This document shows, piece after piece, positions 24,804 to 34,966 of a stretch of DNA of 64,000 nucleotides (its first letter is position 1; the number at the start of each line of letters is the position of its first letter). Source of the stretch: Hymenobacter sp. CRA2. Its GTDB lineage: Bacteria; Bacteroidota; Bacteroidia; Cytophagales; Hymenobacteraceae. Position numbers and translations under genes: made by a program. The notes beneath the pieces are model-generated. The model did no database searches and was not told the origin of the DNA. It saw nothing but the letters and a program-made list of their open reading frames with translations. The stretch covers positions 434,001 through 498,000 of the forward strand of contig NZ_MVBC01000002.1 of assembly GCF_002007105.1 (NCBI RefSeq). Direction: 5' to 3'.

Positions 24804-25748
24804 ATGAAAATAGCCCTCGACGCCATGGGCGGCGACTTCGCCCCCCAAGCTGCCGTGGACGGAGCCGTGCTGGCCGCCGAACAACTCGATGGCCAGGCCA
24901 CTATCGTGGTTATCGGCCAGGAAGAAGCCGTGCGCCCCCTGCTCGATGCGCACGGCGAGCGTGCCCGCAATGTGGAGTTTGTGCCCGCTACGCAGGTCAT
25001 TGCCATGGGGGAACACCCCACCAAAGCCCTGCAGCAAAAGCCCGATTCCAGTATTGCCGTCGGTTATAAGCTACTGCACGGCAGCGATGTAGAGGCCTTC
25101 TGCTCGGCTGGCAGCACCGGTGCTATGCTGGTGGGCGCCATCTTCAGCGTAAAGCCCGTGCCCGGCGTGATGCGCCCGGCCATTGCCAACCTCGTGCCCA
25201 AGCTCAACAAAGAGTACGGCGTGATGGTGGACGCCGGTGCCAACGCCGAGTGCAAGCCCGAAATGCTGGAGCAGTTTGCGGAACTTGGCTCGCTCTACGC
25301 GCAGTACGTGCTGGGCATCGACCAGCCGAAAGTCGGTCTGATGAACCTTGGCGAGGAAGAAGGCAAGGGCACTGCCCTGCTGCAAGCCGCCTACAACCTG
25401 CTGAAGGTGAATCCGCACATTCACTTCATCGGCAACATCGAGGGCCGCGACATGTTCAATGACAAGGCCGACGTCATTGTGTGCGACGGCTACACCGGGA
25501 ACGTGATTCTGAAGCTCTCGGAGTCGTTCTACGACATCATGCAGGAGAAAGGGATGAACATGGACCCGTTCTTCCACAAGTTCGACTACGAAGGCGTGGG
25601 CGGCTCACCTATCCTGGGCATCAACGACAACGTCATCATCGGCCACGGCGTGAGCGGGCCCAAAGCCATCTGCAGCATGTTGCTGCAGGGCTTTAAGATG
25701 GCGCAGTCGGGCATTGCCGACCAGATCAAGGCGACCTTCAAGTCGTAA
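24804..25748 (+). CDS. plsX: Phosphate acyltransferase PlsX
   Basis: A 314-residue PlsX. It begins MKIALDAMGGDFAPQAAVDG with the family DAMGGD(F/H)xP signature, and has GSTGAMLVGAIF, VDAGANAECKPE, GNIEGRDMF, VCDGYTGNVILK and the C-terminal GHGVSGPKAI. It converts acyl-ACP to acyl-phosphate, the first committed donor for glycerol-3-phosphate acylation by PlsY. It sits between rpmF and fabH in the usual order. A terminator (25771-25796) after it and a TACCTTGG box upstream of fabH suggest that fabH is also transcribed separately. Confidence 0.96.
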   Translation: MKIALDAMGGDFAPQAAVDGAVLAAEQLDGQATIVVIGQEEAVRPLLDAHGERARNVEFVPATQVIAMGEHPTKALQQKPDSSIAVGYKLLHGSDVEAFCSAGSTGAMLVGAIFSVKPVPGVMRPAIANLVPKLNKEYGVMVDAGANAECKPEMLEQFAELGSLYAQYVLGIDQPKVGLMNLGEEEGKGTALLQAAYNLLKVNPHIHFIGNIEGRDMFNDKADVIVCDGYTGNVILKLSESFYDIMQEKGMNMDPFFHKFDYEGVGGSPILGINDNVIIGHGVSGPKAICSMLLQGFKMAQSGIADQIKATFKS

Positions 25749-25770
25749 TGCGCATCTAATTTGCAGCAAG

Positions 25771-25796
25771 GTCCGGCCCTACTCGGTCGGACTTTT
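25771..25796 (+). terminator. Terminator after plsX
   Basis: GTCCGGCC (25771-25778) pairs with GGTCGGAC (25785-25792) through one G-T pair, followed by T5. The fabH ATG is 66 bp further on. Confidence 0.65.
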
Positions 25797-25862
25797 TGCT
25801 ACCTTGGCGGCCGTTTTCGGCGGCCCTACCTCTCTCCAGCCGCTTTTTCTTTTCTCTTGCCC

Positions 25863-26876
<1,014 letters not shown>

Positions 26877-26904
26877 GTACCAGGGCGGCCGGCGCGCAAT
26901 CAGC

Positions 26905-26955
26905 TATACTTGCACCCCCGACGTGCCGCCCCGCCACCCGGTCGGGTCGGCACGT
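26905..26955 (+). promoter_or_regulatory. efp promoter box followed by a leader hairpin
   Basis: TATACTTG (26905-26912, one mismatch from TAnnTTTG) is followed at once by a hairpin ACGTGCCG (26921-26928) / CGGCACGT (26948-26955) and then GATTTTTC. The hairpin therefore lies at the 5' end of the efp mRNA, about 105 nt before the ATG, and resembles an attenuator. Confidence 0.5.
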
Positions 26956-27059
26956 TGATTTTTCTCCCCCAATCGTTTTCCTCTCCCTGACGCAGTAGGC
27001 CCGGCGTTTTTCCGGAAATCAGCTTGGCTGCGGCGTCACTCCTAACTTTTCTTTCACTC

Positions 27060-27623
27060 ATGGCAACCACCGCGGATTTTCGCAATGGCCTCGTTCTGAA
27101 TTACAACGGGGACCTGCACGTCATCACGGAGTTTCAGCACGTGAAGCCGGGCAAAGGCCCCGCCTTCGTGCGCACCAAAATGCGCAACATCAAAACCGGT
27201 AAGGTGATTGACAACACCTTCAACGCCGGCGTAAAGGTGGAAACGGCCCGCGTGGAGCAGCGCCCGCACCAGTACCTCTACAAGGACGACTACGGCTACA
27301 CCTTCATGGACACCGATTCCTTCGAGCAGATTACCCTGCCGGAAGCCATGGTGCCCTTCGCCGACCTGATGAAGGAGGGCCAAGCCGTGACCATCCTGAT
27401 GCACGCCGAGACGGAGCAGCCGCTGACCGCTGAACTGCCCTCCTTCGTGGAGCTGGTGGTAACCTACACCGAGCCCGGCCTGCGCGGCGACACGGCGACC
27501 AACACCCTGAAGCCGGCCATTCTGGAAACGGGTGCCCGCATCCAGGTTCCTTTGTTCATTGACCAAGACCAGAAAATCAAGGTCGACACCCGCGACTACA
27601 GCTATGTCGAAAGAGTCAAATAA
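27060..27623 (+). CDS. efp: Translation elongation factor P
   Basis: A 187-residue EF-P from the ATG at 27060 ([20 protein letters not shown]). The domain I tip is [16 protein letters not shown]; Lys32 corresponds to the residue that E. coli beta-lysylates. Domains II-III include [20 protein letters not shown] and [23 protein letters not shown] rescues ribosomes stalled at polyproline. No epmA/epmB or rhamnosyl-transferase gene is in the window, so how (or whether) Lys32 is modified is unknown. Its last 20 bp overlap the start of accB, indicating co-transcription and probable translational coupling. Confidence 0.96.
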   Translation: MATTADFRNGLVLNYNGDLHVITEFQHVKPGKGPAFVRTKMRNIKTGKVIDNTFNAGVKVETARVEQRPHQYLYKDDYGYTFMDTDSFEQITLPEAMVPFADLMKEGQAVTILMHAETEQPLTAELPSFVELVVTYTEPGLRGDTATNTLKPAILETGARIQVPLFIDQDQKIKVDTRDYSYVERVK

Positions 27624-28146
27624 GGATAAGGACCAAGCGAAGCCCTCCCCCGCTGCCATGAAAGCCAAAGAACTGCAAGACCTCATCGACTTCATCGCGA
27701 AGTCGGGCCTGAACAAGGTCAACATCGAGACGGAAGAATTCAAGATTTCGGTACAGCGCGAGCCGAACACCAAGTACGTGGCTACGGCCGCTGCTGCGGC
27801 CCCGGCTCCGGTGGCCGCTCCGGCCCCGCAGGCGGCTCCGGCCGCCGCTGCCCCCGCGCCGCAAGCGGCCGCTCCGGCTGCTGCTGAAGCTCCGGCGGCC
27901 AGCAACACCGTAGCTCTGAAAGCCCCGATGATTGGCACGTTCTACCGCTCGAGCAGCCCCGAAAGCCCGGCTTTCGTGAACGTGGGCGACGTGGTGGAGC
28001 AAGGTCAGGTGATTTGCATCATCGAGGCCATGAAGCTCTTCAACGAAATCGAAGCTGAGCAGCGCGGCCGCATCGTGAAGGCCATGGTCGACAACGCCTC
28101 CCCCGTGGAGTACGACCAGCCGCTGTTCCTCATCGAGCCGATGTAA
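27604..28146 (+). CDS. accB: Acetyl-CoA carboxylase biotin carboxyl carrier protein
   Basis: A 180-residue BCCP. It starts with an ATG inside the efp gene (20-bp overlap). Residues 1-65 are charged and helical ([20 protein letters not shown]). An Ala/Pro-rich flexible linker spans about 60-105. The biotinyl domain (110-180) has the biotin-accepting Lys in [13 protein letters not shown], the common MKM being MKL here. It carries biotin between carboxylase and carboxyltransferase sites to make malonyl-CoA. accC follows after 105 bp. Confidence 0.96.
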   Translation: MSKESNKDKDQAKPSPAAMKAKELQDLIDFIAKSGLNKVNIETEEFKISVQREPNTKYVATAAAAAPAPVAAPAPQAAPAAAAPAPQAAAPAAAEAPAASNTVALKAPMIGTFYRSSSPESPAFVNVGDVVEQGQVICIIEAMKLFNEIEAEQRGRIVKAMVDNASPVEYDQPLFLIEPM

Positions 28147-28157
28147 TTAGTAGACAT

Positions 28158-28240
28158 GAGAGGTGAGACCTGAGAAGTGAGATGGGCGCCCCGCGAGGCC
28201 GAGCGTCAGTCTAGCTTCCCAGGTCTCACCTCTCACTTCT
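28158..28240. repeat. Inverted repeat in the accB-accC spacer ending 11 bp before accC
   Basis: GAGAGGTGAGACCT (28158-28171) pairs perfectly with AGGTCTCACCTCTC (28221-28234); adjacent AGAAGTGAGA (28173-28182) also matches the complement of TCTCACTTCT (28231-28240). The right arm is pyrimidine-rich and abuts the accC start. Confidence 0.7.
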
Positions 28241-28251
28241 TTCCCAGAGCT

Positions 28252-29595
28252 GTGTTCAAGAAAATACTCATTGCCAACCGCGGGGAAATTGCGCTGCGCG
28301 TGATTCGCACCTGCCGCGAGATGGGCATCAAGACGGTGGCCGTGTACTCCACCGCCGACAAGGAAAGCCTGCACGTGCGCTTCGCCGACGAGGCCGTGTG
28401 CATCGGGCCGCCCGCCTCGCGCGACTCCTACCTGAACATTCCGAACCTGATTGCCGCCGCCGAAATCACCAACGCCGACGCCATTCATCCTGGCTATGGC
28501 TTCTTGTCGGAAAACGCGGAATTCTCGCGCATCTGCCGCGAAAACGGCATCAAGTTCATCGGCGCCTCGCCCGAAATGATCAACTCCATGGGCGACAAAG
28601 CGTCGGCCAAGGACACGATGAAAAAGGCTGGCGTGCCTACCATTCCCGGTTCCGATGGCTTGCTCGACTCGGTGGAGCAGGGCAAGAAAGTGGCCGCCCA
28701 GATCAAGTACCCCGTCATTCTGAAGGCCACGGCCGGCGGCGGCGGGCGCGGCATGCGCATCATCAAGAGCGAAGACGAGTTCGAGAAAGCCTGGAACGAC
28801 GCGCGCACCGAAGCCAAAGCGGCCTTTAGCAACGACGGCGTATACCTGGAGAAGTTTGTGGAGGAACCCCGCCACATCGAAATCCAGGTAGCCGGCGACC
28901 AGTTCGGCACCGTGTGCCACCTCTCGGAGCGGGACTGCTCGATTCAGCGCCGCCACCAGAAACTGGTGGAGGAAGCGCCCTCGCCCTTCATGACGGAGGA
29001 GCTGCGCCAGAAGATGGGTGCCGCCGCCATTGCCGGCGCCGGTAGCATCGGCTACGAAGGCGTGGGCACCATCGAGTTCCTCGTGGATAAGAACCGCGAC
29101 TTCTACTTCATGGAGATGAACACCCGCATTCAGGTGGAGCACCCTGTGACGGAAGAGGTTATCAACTTCGACCTGATCAAGGAGCAGATCAAGATTGCGG
29201 CGGGCATTGCCATTTCGGGCAAAAACTACCTGCCCAAGCTGCACGCCATGGAGTGCCGGATCAACGCCGAGGACCCGGCGAAGGACTTCCGGCCGGCGCC
29301 CGGCAAAATCACCGTGCTGCACATTCCCGGCGGCCACGGCGTGCGCGTGGATACCCACGTATATGCCGGCTACCAGATTCCGCCGAACTATGACTCCATG
29401 ATTGCCAAGCTCATCACCGTGGCCCAGACCCGCGAGGAGTGCGTGGTGAAAATGAAGCGTGCCCTGTCGGAATTCGTGGTGGAAGGTATCAAGACGACCA
29501 TCCCCTTCCACCTGAAGCTGATGGACAACGAGGACTTCAAAGCCGGCAACTTCACCACGAAGTTCCTGGAGTCGTTCGACTTCTCGACGCTGTAA
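28252..29595 (+). CDS. accC: Acetyl-CoA carboxylase biotin carboxylase subunit
   Basis: A 447-residue biotin carboxylase. I chose the GTG at 28252 ([20 protein letters not shown]), which matches the family start exactly; the frame upstream to 28177 runs through the inverted repeat. The ATP-grasp domain shows [45 protein letters not shown] and the active-site [15 protein letters not shown]. It carboxylates biotin on AccB with ATP and bicarbonate. Adjacent to accB, with a strong terminator after it. Confidence 0.96.
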   Translation: MFKKILIANRGEIALRVIRTCREMGIKTVAVYSTADKESLHVRFADEAVCIGPPASRDSYLNIPNLIAAAEITNADAIHPGYGFLSENAEFSRICRENGIKFIGASPEMINSMGDKASAKDTMKKAGVPTIPGSDGLLDSVEQGKKVAAQIKYPVILKATAGGGGRGMRIIKSEDEFEKAWNDARTEAKAAFSNDGVYLEKFVEEPRHIEIQVAGDQFGTVCHLSERDCSIQRRHQKLVEEAPSPFMTEELRQKMGAAAIAGAGSIGYEGVGTIEFLVDKNRDFYFMEMNTRIQVEHPVTEEVINFDLIKEQIKIAAGIAISGKNYLPKLHAMECRINAEDPAKDFRPAPGKITVLHIPGGHGVRVDTHVYAGYQIPPNYDSMIAKLITVAQTREECVVKMKRALSEFVVEGIKTTIPFHLKLMDNEDFKAGNFTTKFLESFDFSTL

Positions 29596-29615
29596 GAATC
29601 CTCTGCTCAGGCAGA

Positions 29616-29656
29616 AACAAGGACGCCCCGCCAGTATTGGCGGGGCGTCCTTGTTT
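29616..29656 (+). terminator. Terminator after accC
   Basis: ACAAGGACGCCCCGCCA pairs with TGGCGGGGCGTCCTTGT around a 4-nt loop, followed by a T-rich stretch. It is between convergent genes. Confidence 0.85.
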
Positions 29657-29679
29657 TCACGGGGTTCGGAGTGCTGTGG

Positions 29680-30261
29680 CTATTCGGCCGGCAGTGGCTT
29701 GGGCTGCTCGATTTCCTGCACCAACTCGCCGTACCACTGCTCGCCGTACTTGCTGATCAGCGGCTCGCGCAAAAACTTGTACACCGGCACGCCCAGCTGG
29801 GCCCCGAAGGCGCAGGCCGGGTTGCAGATTTCCCACCGGTCATAGTTCAGGGCATCGAACTCATCGTACTTGCTGATGCGGATGGGGTACAGGTGGCAGC
29901 TGATGGGCTTTTTGAACGTCGTCGCGCCGGCCAGGTAGGCCTGCTCGATGCCGCACTTGAGGATGCCCCGCTCGTCGTAGAGCGCGTAGGCGCACTCGCG
30001 GTTGTCGATGGTGGTGGTGCTGTAGTCGCCTTCCCAGTCTTTGACGTAGAGGCCCTGCTCCTCGATGGCATGGCGGCCGGCGTGGGTCAGAAAGGGCTTG
30101 ATCTTGTCGTACTCCTGCTCCAGAATGCGGAGCTCTGCCTCTTCGAGCGGAGCGCCCAGGTCGCCCTCCACGCAGCAGGCGCCCTTGCAGCGCTCCAGGT
30201 TGCAGACGAAAAACTGGTCGCGGACGTCGTCGGAGACGATGGTATTCTGGATGACAATCAT
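29680..30261 (-). CDS. DUF3109 family cysteine-rich protein
   Basis: A 193-residue protein from the ATG at 30261 ([20 protein letters not shown]). It carries many conserved cysteines: [20 protein letters not shown] near the N-terminus, then [24 protein letters not shown] and CNPACAFG. The layout is that of DUF3109, related in pattern to the YkgJ-type CxxxxxC cluster-binding proteins, and suggests bound metal or an Fe-S cluster. It is universally found in Bacteroidota but its role is unknown to me. It has its own TATCTTTG promoter box (30285-30292, minus). The frame extending to 30348 is unlikely to be translated because it includes that box. Confidence 0.88.
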   Translation of the reverse strand: MIVIQNTIVSDDVRDQFFVCNLERCKGACCVEGDLGAPLEEAELRILEQEYDKIKPFLTHAGRHAIEEQGLYVKDWEGDYSTTTIDNRECAYALYDERGILKCGIEQAYLAGATTFKKPISCHLYPIRISKYDEFDALNYDRWEICNPACAFGAQLGVPVYKFLREPLISKYGEQWYGELVQEIEQPKPLPAE

Positions 30262-30284
30262 CGGAGTAAGCGGAAAGCGAACCG

Positions 30285-30292
30285 CAAAGATA
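30285..30292 (-). promoter_or_regulatory. TATCTTTG -7 box of the DUF3109 gene
   Basis: CAAAGATA on the plus strand, an exact TAnnTTTG on the minus strand, 24 bp before the ATG at 30261. Confidence 0.5.
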
Positions 30293-30443
30293 CGGCGCCG
30301 AATTCGGTAGCAACAGCCGATGGCGGCACGAAGTTCGGATGTACCCAACCTGCTCTACGCCGGTTTGCGTCGGCGCAGTTGGGTGTATAGCTTACCGCTT
30401 ATATAGGCTCATCTGCTTGCCTTTATCTCCTAACTATTGCCGT

Positions 30444-31634
30444 ATGGAACACTTCGCCGCCGCTTCCACCCGCCGCGCTCCGACGCCCGCTCACCTGCTC
30501 AACACCCTCGCAGCGACCTTGGCGCTCAGCTTGGTACTCAGCCCCTTGCTGTATAAGCTGACCGTAGCAACCGGCGTGCTGGCGGCCCTGCCCGATGCTC
30601 CCAGCACCTGCGGGGATACGCCCTTACAGTGGTTGACGCTGCACGTAGGGCTGGCTTGGGGCGGCGTAGTGGGGCTGGTGCTGGCCGTGGGTCAGTACGC
30701 GCGACGCCGCCGCTGGGCAGTAGCCGACGTGGCGCTGGACGTGGTCACGCTGTTTCTGAGCCTAACGCTTTTTGAATACGGCTGCTCCAAGGTGTTTGCC
30801 ACTCAGTTTCCACGGCTTTGGGCCAACCTGGACACCCCGCCGCTTGACATGACGCCTATGCGCGTGGCGTGGCAGTTCTTCGGCTACTCGCGGGGGTATC
30901 AGCAGTTTTTGGGCTGGGGCGAGGTGCTGCCGGCTGCCTTGCTGTTATTCCGGCGTACCCGCACGCTGGGCGCTTTCGTCGCCTCCGTGGTCATGCTGAA
31001 CGTGTTTCTGATCAACATCTTCTTTGACGTCTGCGTCAAAATCGGGTCCGGCAGCTACTTGTTCTTCGCCCTGCTGCTGCTGGCGCAGGATGCCGACCGG
31101 CTCTGGCAATTCTTCATCCTGCACCGGCCGGTGGCGCCCCGCACGCTGCCGGCCACGGCTGAGCGTTTCGGGCGCCGGGGCCGGCTGGTGTACCGCGGCC
31201 TGGGCGTACTGCTCACACTCGCCATGCTTGGCCTCACATTTATGGACGGGCAGGGTGTGGTTGAGTACGCCGCTGAGCAAGCTGCCACCCTGCCCGTCAC
31301 GGGCGTGTGGGAAACCAAGCGCGCGGCGCGCTGGCACGAAGGCCGCTGGCAGCTCCTCTCGCCGGCCGATTCCGCTTATCCCACCCGCACGTACTTCCAG
31401 GCGGCCCAAGCCGTGTTGCGCAACCCTACCCGCCGCGACCGGTTCGTCACCAAGCCTGATTCCACCAACCCCGGGCAGGTTATCCAATTAATCGGCCGCA
31501 ACGAAGCCAACGAGTATGCTCCACCCCGCCGCTGGCAATTCCAGCGCACCGGCGATTCGCTACGGCTGCTGGGCCGCTGGCGCCAGGACTCGCTGCAACT
31601 GGTGCTGCACCTGAACCGCGGGCTGATGAAATAG
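30444..31634 (+). CDS. DoxX-like integral membrane protein
   Basis: A 396-residue membrane protein from the ATG at 30444 (MEHFAAASTRRAPTPAHLLN). About seven membrane segments can be seen, including LAATLALSLVLSPLLYKLTV, a DoxX-like core (FEYGCSKVFATQFP; QFLGWGEVLPAALLLF; GAFVASVVMLNVFLINIFFD; SYLFFALLLLAQDADRLW) and LGVLLTLAMLGLTFM. The last ~130 residues are soluble (WETKRAARWHEGRWQLLSPA). The GWGEVLPAALLL and FFD...S...FALLLL blocks resemble DoxX-related proteins. Function is unknown, and the C-terminal domain is not one I recognise. Confidence 0.7.
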   Translation: MEHFAAASTRRAPTPAHLLNTLAATLALSLVLSPLLYKLTVATGVLAALPDAPSTCGDTPLQWLTLHVGLAWGGVVGLVLAVGQYARRRRWAVADVALDVVTLFLSLTLFEYGCSKVFATQFPRLWANLDTPPLDMTPMRVAWQFFGYSRGYQQFLGWGEVLPAALLLFRRTRTLGAFVASVVMLNVFLINIFFDVCVKIGSGSYLFFALLLLAQDADRLWQFFILHRPVAPRTLPATAERFGRRGRLVYRGLGVLLTLAMLGLTFMDGQGVVEYAAEQAATLPVTGVWETKRAARWHEGRWQLLSPADSAYPTRTYFQAAQAVLRNPTRRDRFVTKPDSTNPGQVIQLIGRNEANEYAPPRRWQFQRTGDSLRLLGRWRQDSLQLVLHLNRGLMK

Positions 31635-31664
31635 GCCGTAGCTGTTGCTGCGCTGGTCTCAGAA

Positions 31665-31800
31665 GCTTCTAAGGGCGTTGCGGCCGCTTCTACGGCCTCC
31701 CCGGTTGGTTCTAAGAATGTTTCGCTCGCTTCTAAGACCTTTTTGGCTGCTTCTGCATACGTCCAACAGCTTCTACGTCCGTCTGAAGCCTTTCTACCGA
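31665..31800. repeat. Seven-copy degenerate 21-bp tandem repeat
   Basis: The word CTTCTA (or one-base variants) recurs at 31666, 31687, 31708, 31729, 31750, 31770 and 31791, a 21-bp period with a single 20-bp step. A consensus is GCTTCTAAG followed by about 12 variable bases. Twenty-one bases is seven codons, so a heptad-coding origin is possible, but no supported gene contains it. Confidence 0.7.
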
Positions 31801-31913
31801 TTGGCGGGCATTTGCGTGCCTGTAGAAAGCATTGGCCCGTGCGCTAGGCCCAGCCAACGGCCCGGCTAACCACATTAGCCACTTCAGCCCTTCCCCCGGC
31901 GCACCTTTCGCCC

Positions 31914-31921
31914 TACCTTTG
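31914..31921 (+). promoter_or_regulatory. TACCTTTG -7 box of pcrA
   Basis: Exact TAnnTTTG, 35 bp before the ATG at 31957. No TTTG at the expected -33 distance. Confidence 0.5.
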
Positions 31922-31956
31922 TTGTTTAGCTGCTAAGCCGGCTACAAGAAAGACGA

Positions 31957-34203
31957 ATGGCACTGGATTATATCAACCTCCTGAACGAGTCGCAGCGCGG
32001 CGCGGTGTTGCACACCGAAGGCCCGGCGATGATTATTGCGGGCGCGGGCTCGGGCAAGACGCGGGTACTGACTTACCGCATTGCCCACCTGCTGGAAAAG
32101 GGTGTGGACCCGTTCAACATCCTGGCCCTGACCTTTACCAACAAGGCCGCCCGCGAAATGCGCGCGCGTATCGAGAAGGTGGTTGGCCCCGAGGCCAAAA
32201 ACCTCTGGATGGGCACCTTCCACAGCATCTTCGCCCGCATTCTGCGCTCGGAGGCCGACAAGCTTGGCTATCCGCGCTCCTTCACCATCTACGACACCCA
32301 GGACACCAAGACGCTCATCACGCAAATCGTGAAGGAGCTGGACCTGGACGACAAGCTCTACAAGCCGAGCACGGTGCTGGGGCGCATTTCGGCGGCCAAA
32401 AACAAGCTAATTTCGGTGCAGCAGTACCTGAACGACCCTGTCATCAAGCAGGACGACGAGGCCGCGCTGCGCCCCAAAATCGGCATCATCTACCAGCAGT
32501 ACCAGCAGCGCTGCTTCAAGGCCGGCGCCATGGACTTCGACGACCTGCTGTACCAGACCAACGTCCTGTTCAAGGACCACCCGGACGCGCTGAACAAGTA
32601 CCAGAACATCTTCCACTACGTGATGGTGGACGAGTACCAGGATACGAACTACTCGCAGTATCTCATCAGCCGGAAGCTGGCGGCCAAAAACCGTAATATC
32701 TGCGTGGTGGGCGACGACGCGCAGAGCATCTATGCCTTCCGCGGCGCCGACATCCAGAACATTCTCAACTTCGAGAAGGACTACCCGGAGCTGGCCATTT
32801 TCAAGCTGGAGCAGAATTACCGCAGCACGAAAAACATCGTGAAGGCGGCCAACTCCGTCATCAAGAACAACCAGGCCCAGCTGCGCAAGAGCGTGTTTTC
32901 CGACAACGAGGAAGGCCCGCGCATCGAGGTAATCCGGGCGGCTTCCGACAACGAGGAAGGCAAGCTGGTGGCCAATAGCATCTACGAGGAGAAGATGAAC
33001 CATCACCTCTCGTACGACCATTTCGCCATCCTCTACCGCACCAACGCCCAGAGCCGCGCCATGGAAGAATCCCTGCGCAAGCTCAACATCAAGTACAAAA
33101 TCGTCGGTGGCCTGTCGTTCTACCAGCGCAAGGAAATCAAGGATTTGGTGGCCTACCTACGCTTGACCGTCAACCCCAACGACGAGCAGGCGCTGCGCCG
33201 CATCATCAACTACCCCAAGCGCGGCATCGGCGACACGACCATCAGCAAGCTGATCAACGCGGCCGAGGAGTCGAACCACACGCTCTGGGAAGTGGTGACC
33301 AACGCCGACCAGTTTCTGCCCGCCCGCGTGTCGAACCCGGTGGTGGACTTCGGCGAGAAAATCAAGAGCTACACCGTAGTGGCCGGCAAGGACGACGCCT
33401 TCGAAGCGGCCAAGTTCATTGCCAAGAACTCGGGCATGATCGAGGACCTCTACGCCGACAAGAGCATCGAGGGCCTCTCGCGCTACGAGAACATCCAGGA
33501 GCTGCTGAACGGTATCAAGGAGTACGTGGACGACCCGGAGCGCGAGGACAAGTCGCTGGCTTCCTTCCTGCAGGACATTGCCCTGGTCACTGACACCGAC
33601 CTCAAGGACGCCAAGGACGACGGCGAATCGGTGACGCTGATGACCATCCACTCGGCCAAGGGCCTGGAGTTCCGCAACGTGTACATCGTGGGCATGGAGG
33701 AAAACCTCTTCCCCTCCCAGATGATGATTACCTCACGCACGGACCTGGAGGAGGAGCGCCGCCTGTTCTACGTGGCCATTACCCGGGCCGAGAAGAAGCT
33801 GACGCTGAGCTACGCCACCTCCCGCTACCAGTGGGGCAACCTGCGCAGTTGCGAGAAAAGCCGCTTCATCGACGAAATCGACCCCACCTTCGTGGAGTTC
33901 AAGTACGGCACCGAGGAAAGTCCCTTCGCGCCGGTGCTGGAGCGTCGCTCGAACCTGGTGGGCGCGCAGAAAATCAAGCCTGCCGCGGCCCCGGTGAAGC
34001 CCTACGTGCCCTCCCCCGACTTCAAGCCCTCGGACACCACCAACCTGGCCGTCGGCAACAAGGTGGAGCACCCCAAGTTCGGTTTCGGGGCGGTGAGCAA
34101 GCTGGAAAAGCAGGACGGCGCAGTGAAAGCCACGATTCAGTTTGAAGGCGGCGTGGGCGAAAAAACCCTGCTGCTGAGCTTCGCCAAGCTGCGGATTTTG
34201 TAG
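31957..34203 (+). CDS. pcrA: ATP-dependent DNA helicase, UvrD/PcrA family
   Basis: A 748-residue superfamily 1A helicase. Walker A is GAGSGKTRVLTYRIAHLL (29-46), with TFTNKAAREMRARI (motif Ia), VMVDEYQDTNYSQYLI (motif II), VVGDDAQSIYAFRGAD (III), LEQNYRST (IV), VTLMTIHSAKGLEFRNVYIV (V) and RRLFYVAITRAEKKL (VI). The C-terminal HPKFGFGAVSKLEK segment is the Tudor-like RNA-polymerase-binding module of PcrA/UvrD. It unwinds DNA 3'-5' in repair and at stalled forks. Single-gene unit with its own promoter and a hairpin terminator. Confidence 0.95.
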   Translation: MALDYINLLNESQRGAVLHTEGPAMIIAGAGSGKTRVLTYRIAHLLEKGVDPFNILALTFTNKAAREMRARIEKVVGPEAKNLWMGTFHSIFARILRSEADKLGYPRSFTIYDTQDTKTLITQIVKELDLDDKLYKPSTVLGRISAAKNKLISVQQYLNDPVIKQDDEAALRPKIGIIYQQYQQRCFKAGAMDFDDLLYQTNVLFKDHPDALNKYQNIFHYVMVDEYQDTNYSQYLISRKLAAKNRNICVVGDDAQSIYAFRGADIQNILNFEKDYPELAIFKLEQNYRSTKNIVKAANSVIKNNQAQLRKSVFSDNEEGPRIEVIRAASDNEEGKLVANSIYEEKMNHHLSYDHFAILYRTNAQSRAMEESLRKLNIKYKIVGGLSFYQRKEIKDLVAYLRLTVNPNDEQALRRIINYPKRGIGDTTISKLINAAEESNHTLWEVVTNADQFLPARVSNPVVDFGEKIKSYTVVAGKDDAFEAAKFIAKNSGMIEDLYADKSIEGLSRYENIQELLNGIKEYVDDPEREDKSLASFLQDIALVTDTDLKDAKDDGESVTLMTIHSAKGLEFRNVYIVGMEENLFPSQMMITSRTDLEEERRLFYVAITRAEKKLTLSYATSRYQWGNLRSCEKSRFIDEIDPTFVEFKYGTEESPFAPVLERRSNLVGAQKIKPAAAPVKPYVPSPDFKPSDTTNLAVGNKVEHPKFGFGAVSKLEKQDGAVKATIQFEGGVGEKTLLLSFAKLRIL

Positions 34204-34231
34204 AGCCCGGTGCGTTGTCCCGCGCACTTAT

Positions 34232-34291
34232 AGTTCGCGCCTCCTGAACGATTGTCGTAGAACGACGCCGCTCAGGAGGCGCGAACTGCTT
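34232..34291 (+). terminator. Terminator after pcrA
   Basis: AGTTCGCGCCTCCTGA (34232-34247) pairs perfectly with TCAGGAGGCGCGAACT (34272-34287). The 24-nt loop contains a smaller GTCGT/ACGAC stem. GCTTTTTAG follows. Confidence 0.8.
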
Positions 34292-34314
34292 TTTAGCGGC
34301 CTTGACAGAAGCCT

Positions 34315-34797
34315 ATGGATACTCCGACGAACAGTATCATTTTCCTCGACATTGATGGGGTGTTGTGCACCCAGCCGTTGTGGAAGCCAGAGATTATGGC
34401 CGCCGATGGTTACAGCGAATTCAATACAGCTTGTGTGCAGAACCTGAACTTGCTGATTAAGCAAACCGGCGCGGGCGTCATTCTAACCTCTTCCCGCCGC
34501 ATGGCGAAGTCGGTACCCGAATTGCAGGCCCTGCTGCAGCGGCGCGGTTTTCAAGGGCTCGTGGTGGGCAAAGTCGACGACGCCACTGAACCAAACGGCT
34601 CTTCGCATGCTTCTGAAATAGCCGGCTGGCTGCTGCGCCACGGCGAACCGGCGCACTACGTCATTTTGGACGATGACAGCCGCCTTGCCGAGCTTGCCGG
34701 CCGCTACCGTCGTCACTGGGTGCGGACTGCGTACCACCGTGGTTTGGATGCCAATGCCTTGGCGGAGGCGCTGCTGATTCTCCAAGGCAGCCCATAA
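34315..34797 (+). CDS. HAD-fold phosphatase-like protein (Swiss Army Knife RNA-repair HAD type)
   Basis: A 160-residue HAD protein. Motif I is IIFLDIDGVLCTQP (Asp nucleophile and Asp+2), motif II is VILTSSRR (Ser), and motif IV is YVILDDDSRLAELAGR (acidic pair). The conserved Lys of motif III may be in LVVGKVDD. The compact cap-less fold matches the HAD domain family found in RNA-repair fusion proteins and in stand-alone small phosphatases. No ligase or kinase partner is adjacent, so its substrate is open. It lies just after the pcrA terminator. Confidence 0.8.
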   Translation: MDTPTNSIIFLDIDGVLCTQPLWKPEIMAADGYSEFNTACVQNLNLLIKQTGAGVILTSSRRMAKSVPELQALLQRRGFQGLVVGKVDDATEPNGSSHASEIAGWLLRHGEPAHYVILDDDSRLAELAGRYRRHWVRTAYHRGLDANALAEALLILQGSP

Positions 34798-34966
34798 TTT
34801 CGGTCGCGCATATTGCCGGTGGCCAAAAGCGCTACCAAACGGCCCAACTGCCGTATATTTAGCACCTCAAATAGCCGAGCTGTTTCACCGCCCGGCGCCT
34901 TCGGCTGGCCTTCCCTCCTATCCAGGTGCAAGAATCCGCGCCGCCGAATCCTTTCCTGACCAACCA

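Larger units (their letters stand above)
31635..31956 (+). other. 322-bp intergenic region with a 21-bp tandem repeat and the pcrA promoter
   Basis: Holds seven degenerate 21-bp repeats (31665-31800, see separate entry), then a TACCTTTG box at 31914-31921 upstream of pcrA. No convincing gene. Confidence 0.6.

Noticed and set aside
31645-31869. 75-codon frame with LLRxLRP heptads over the 21-bp repeat
   Set aside because: It is a by-product of the tandem repeat, with a frame-breaking 20-bp step, no leader and no known relatives.
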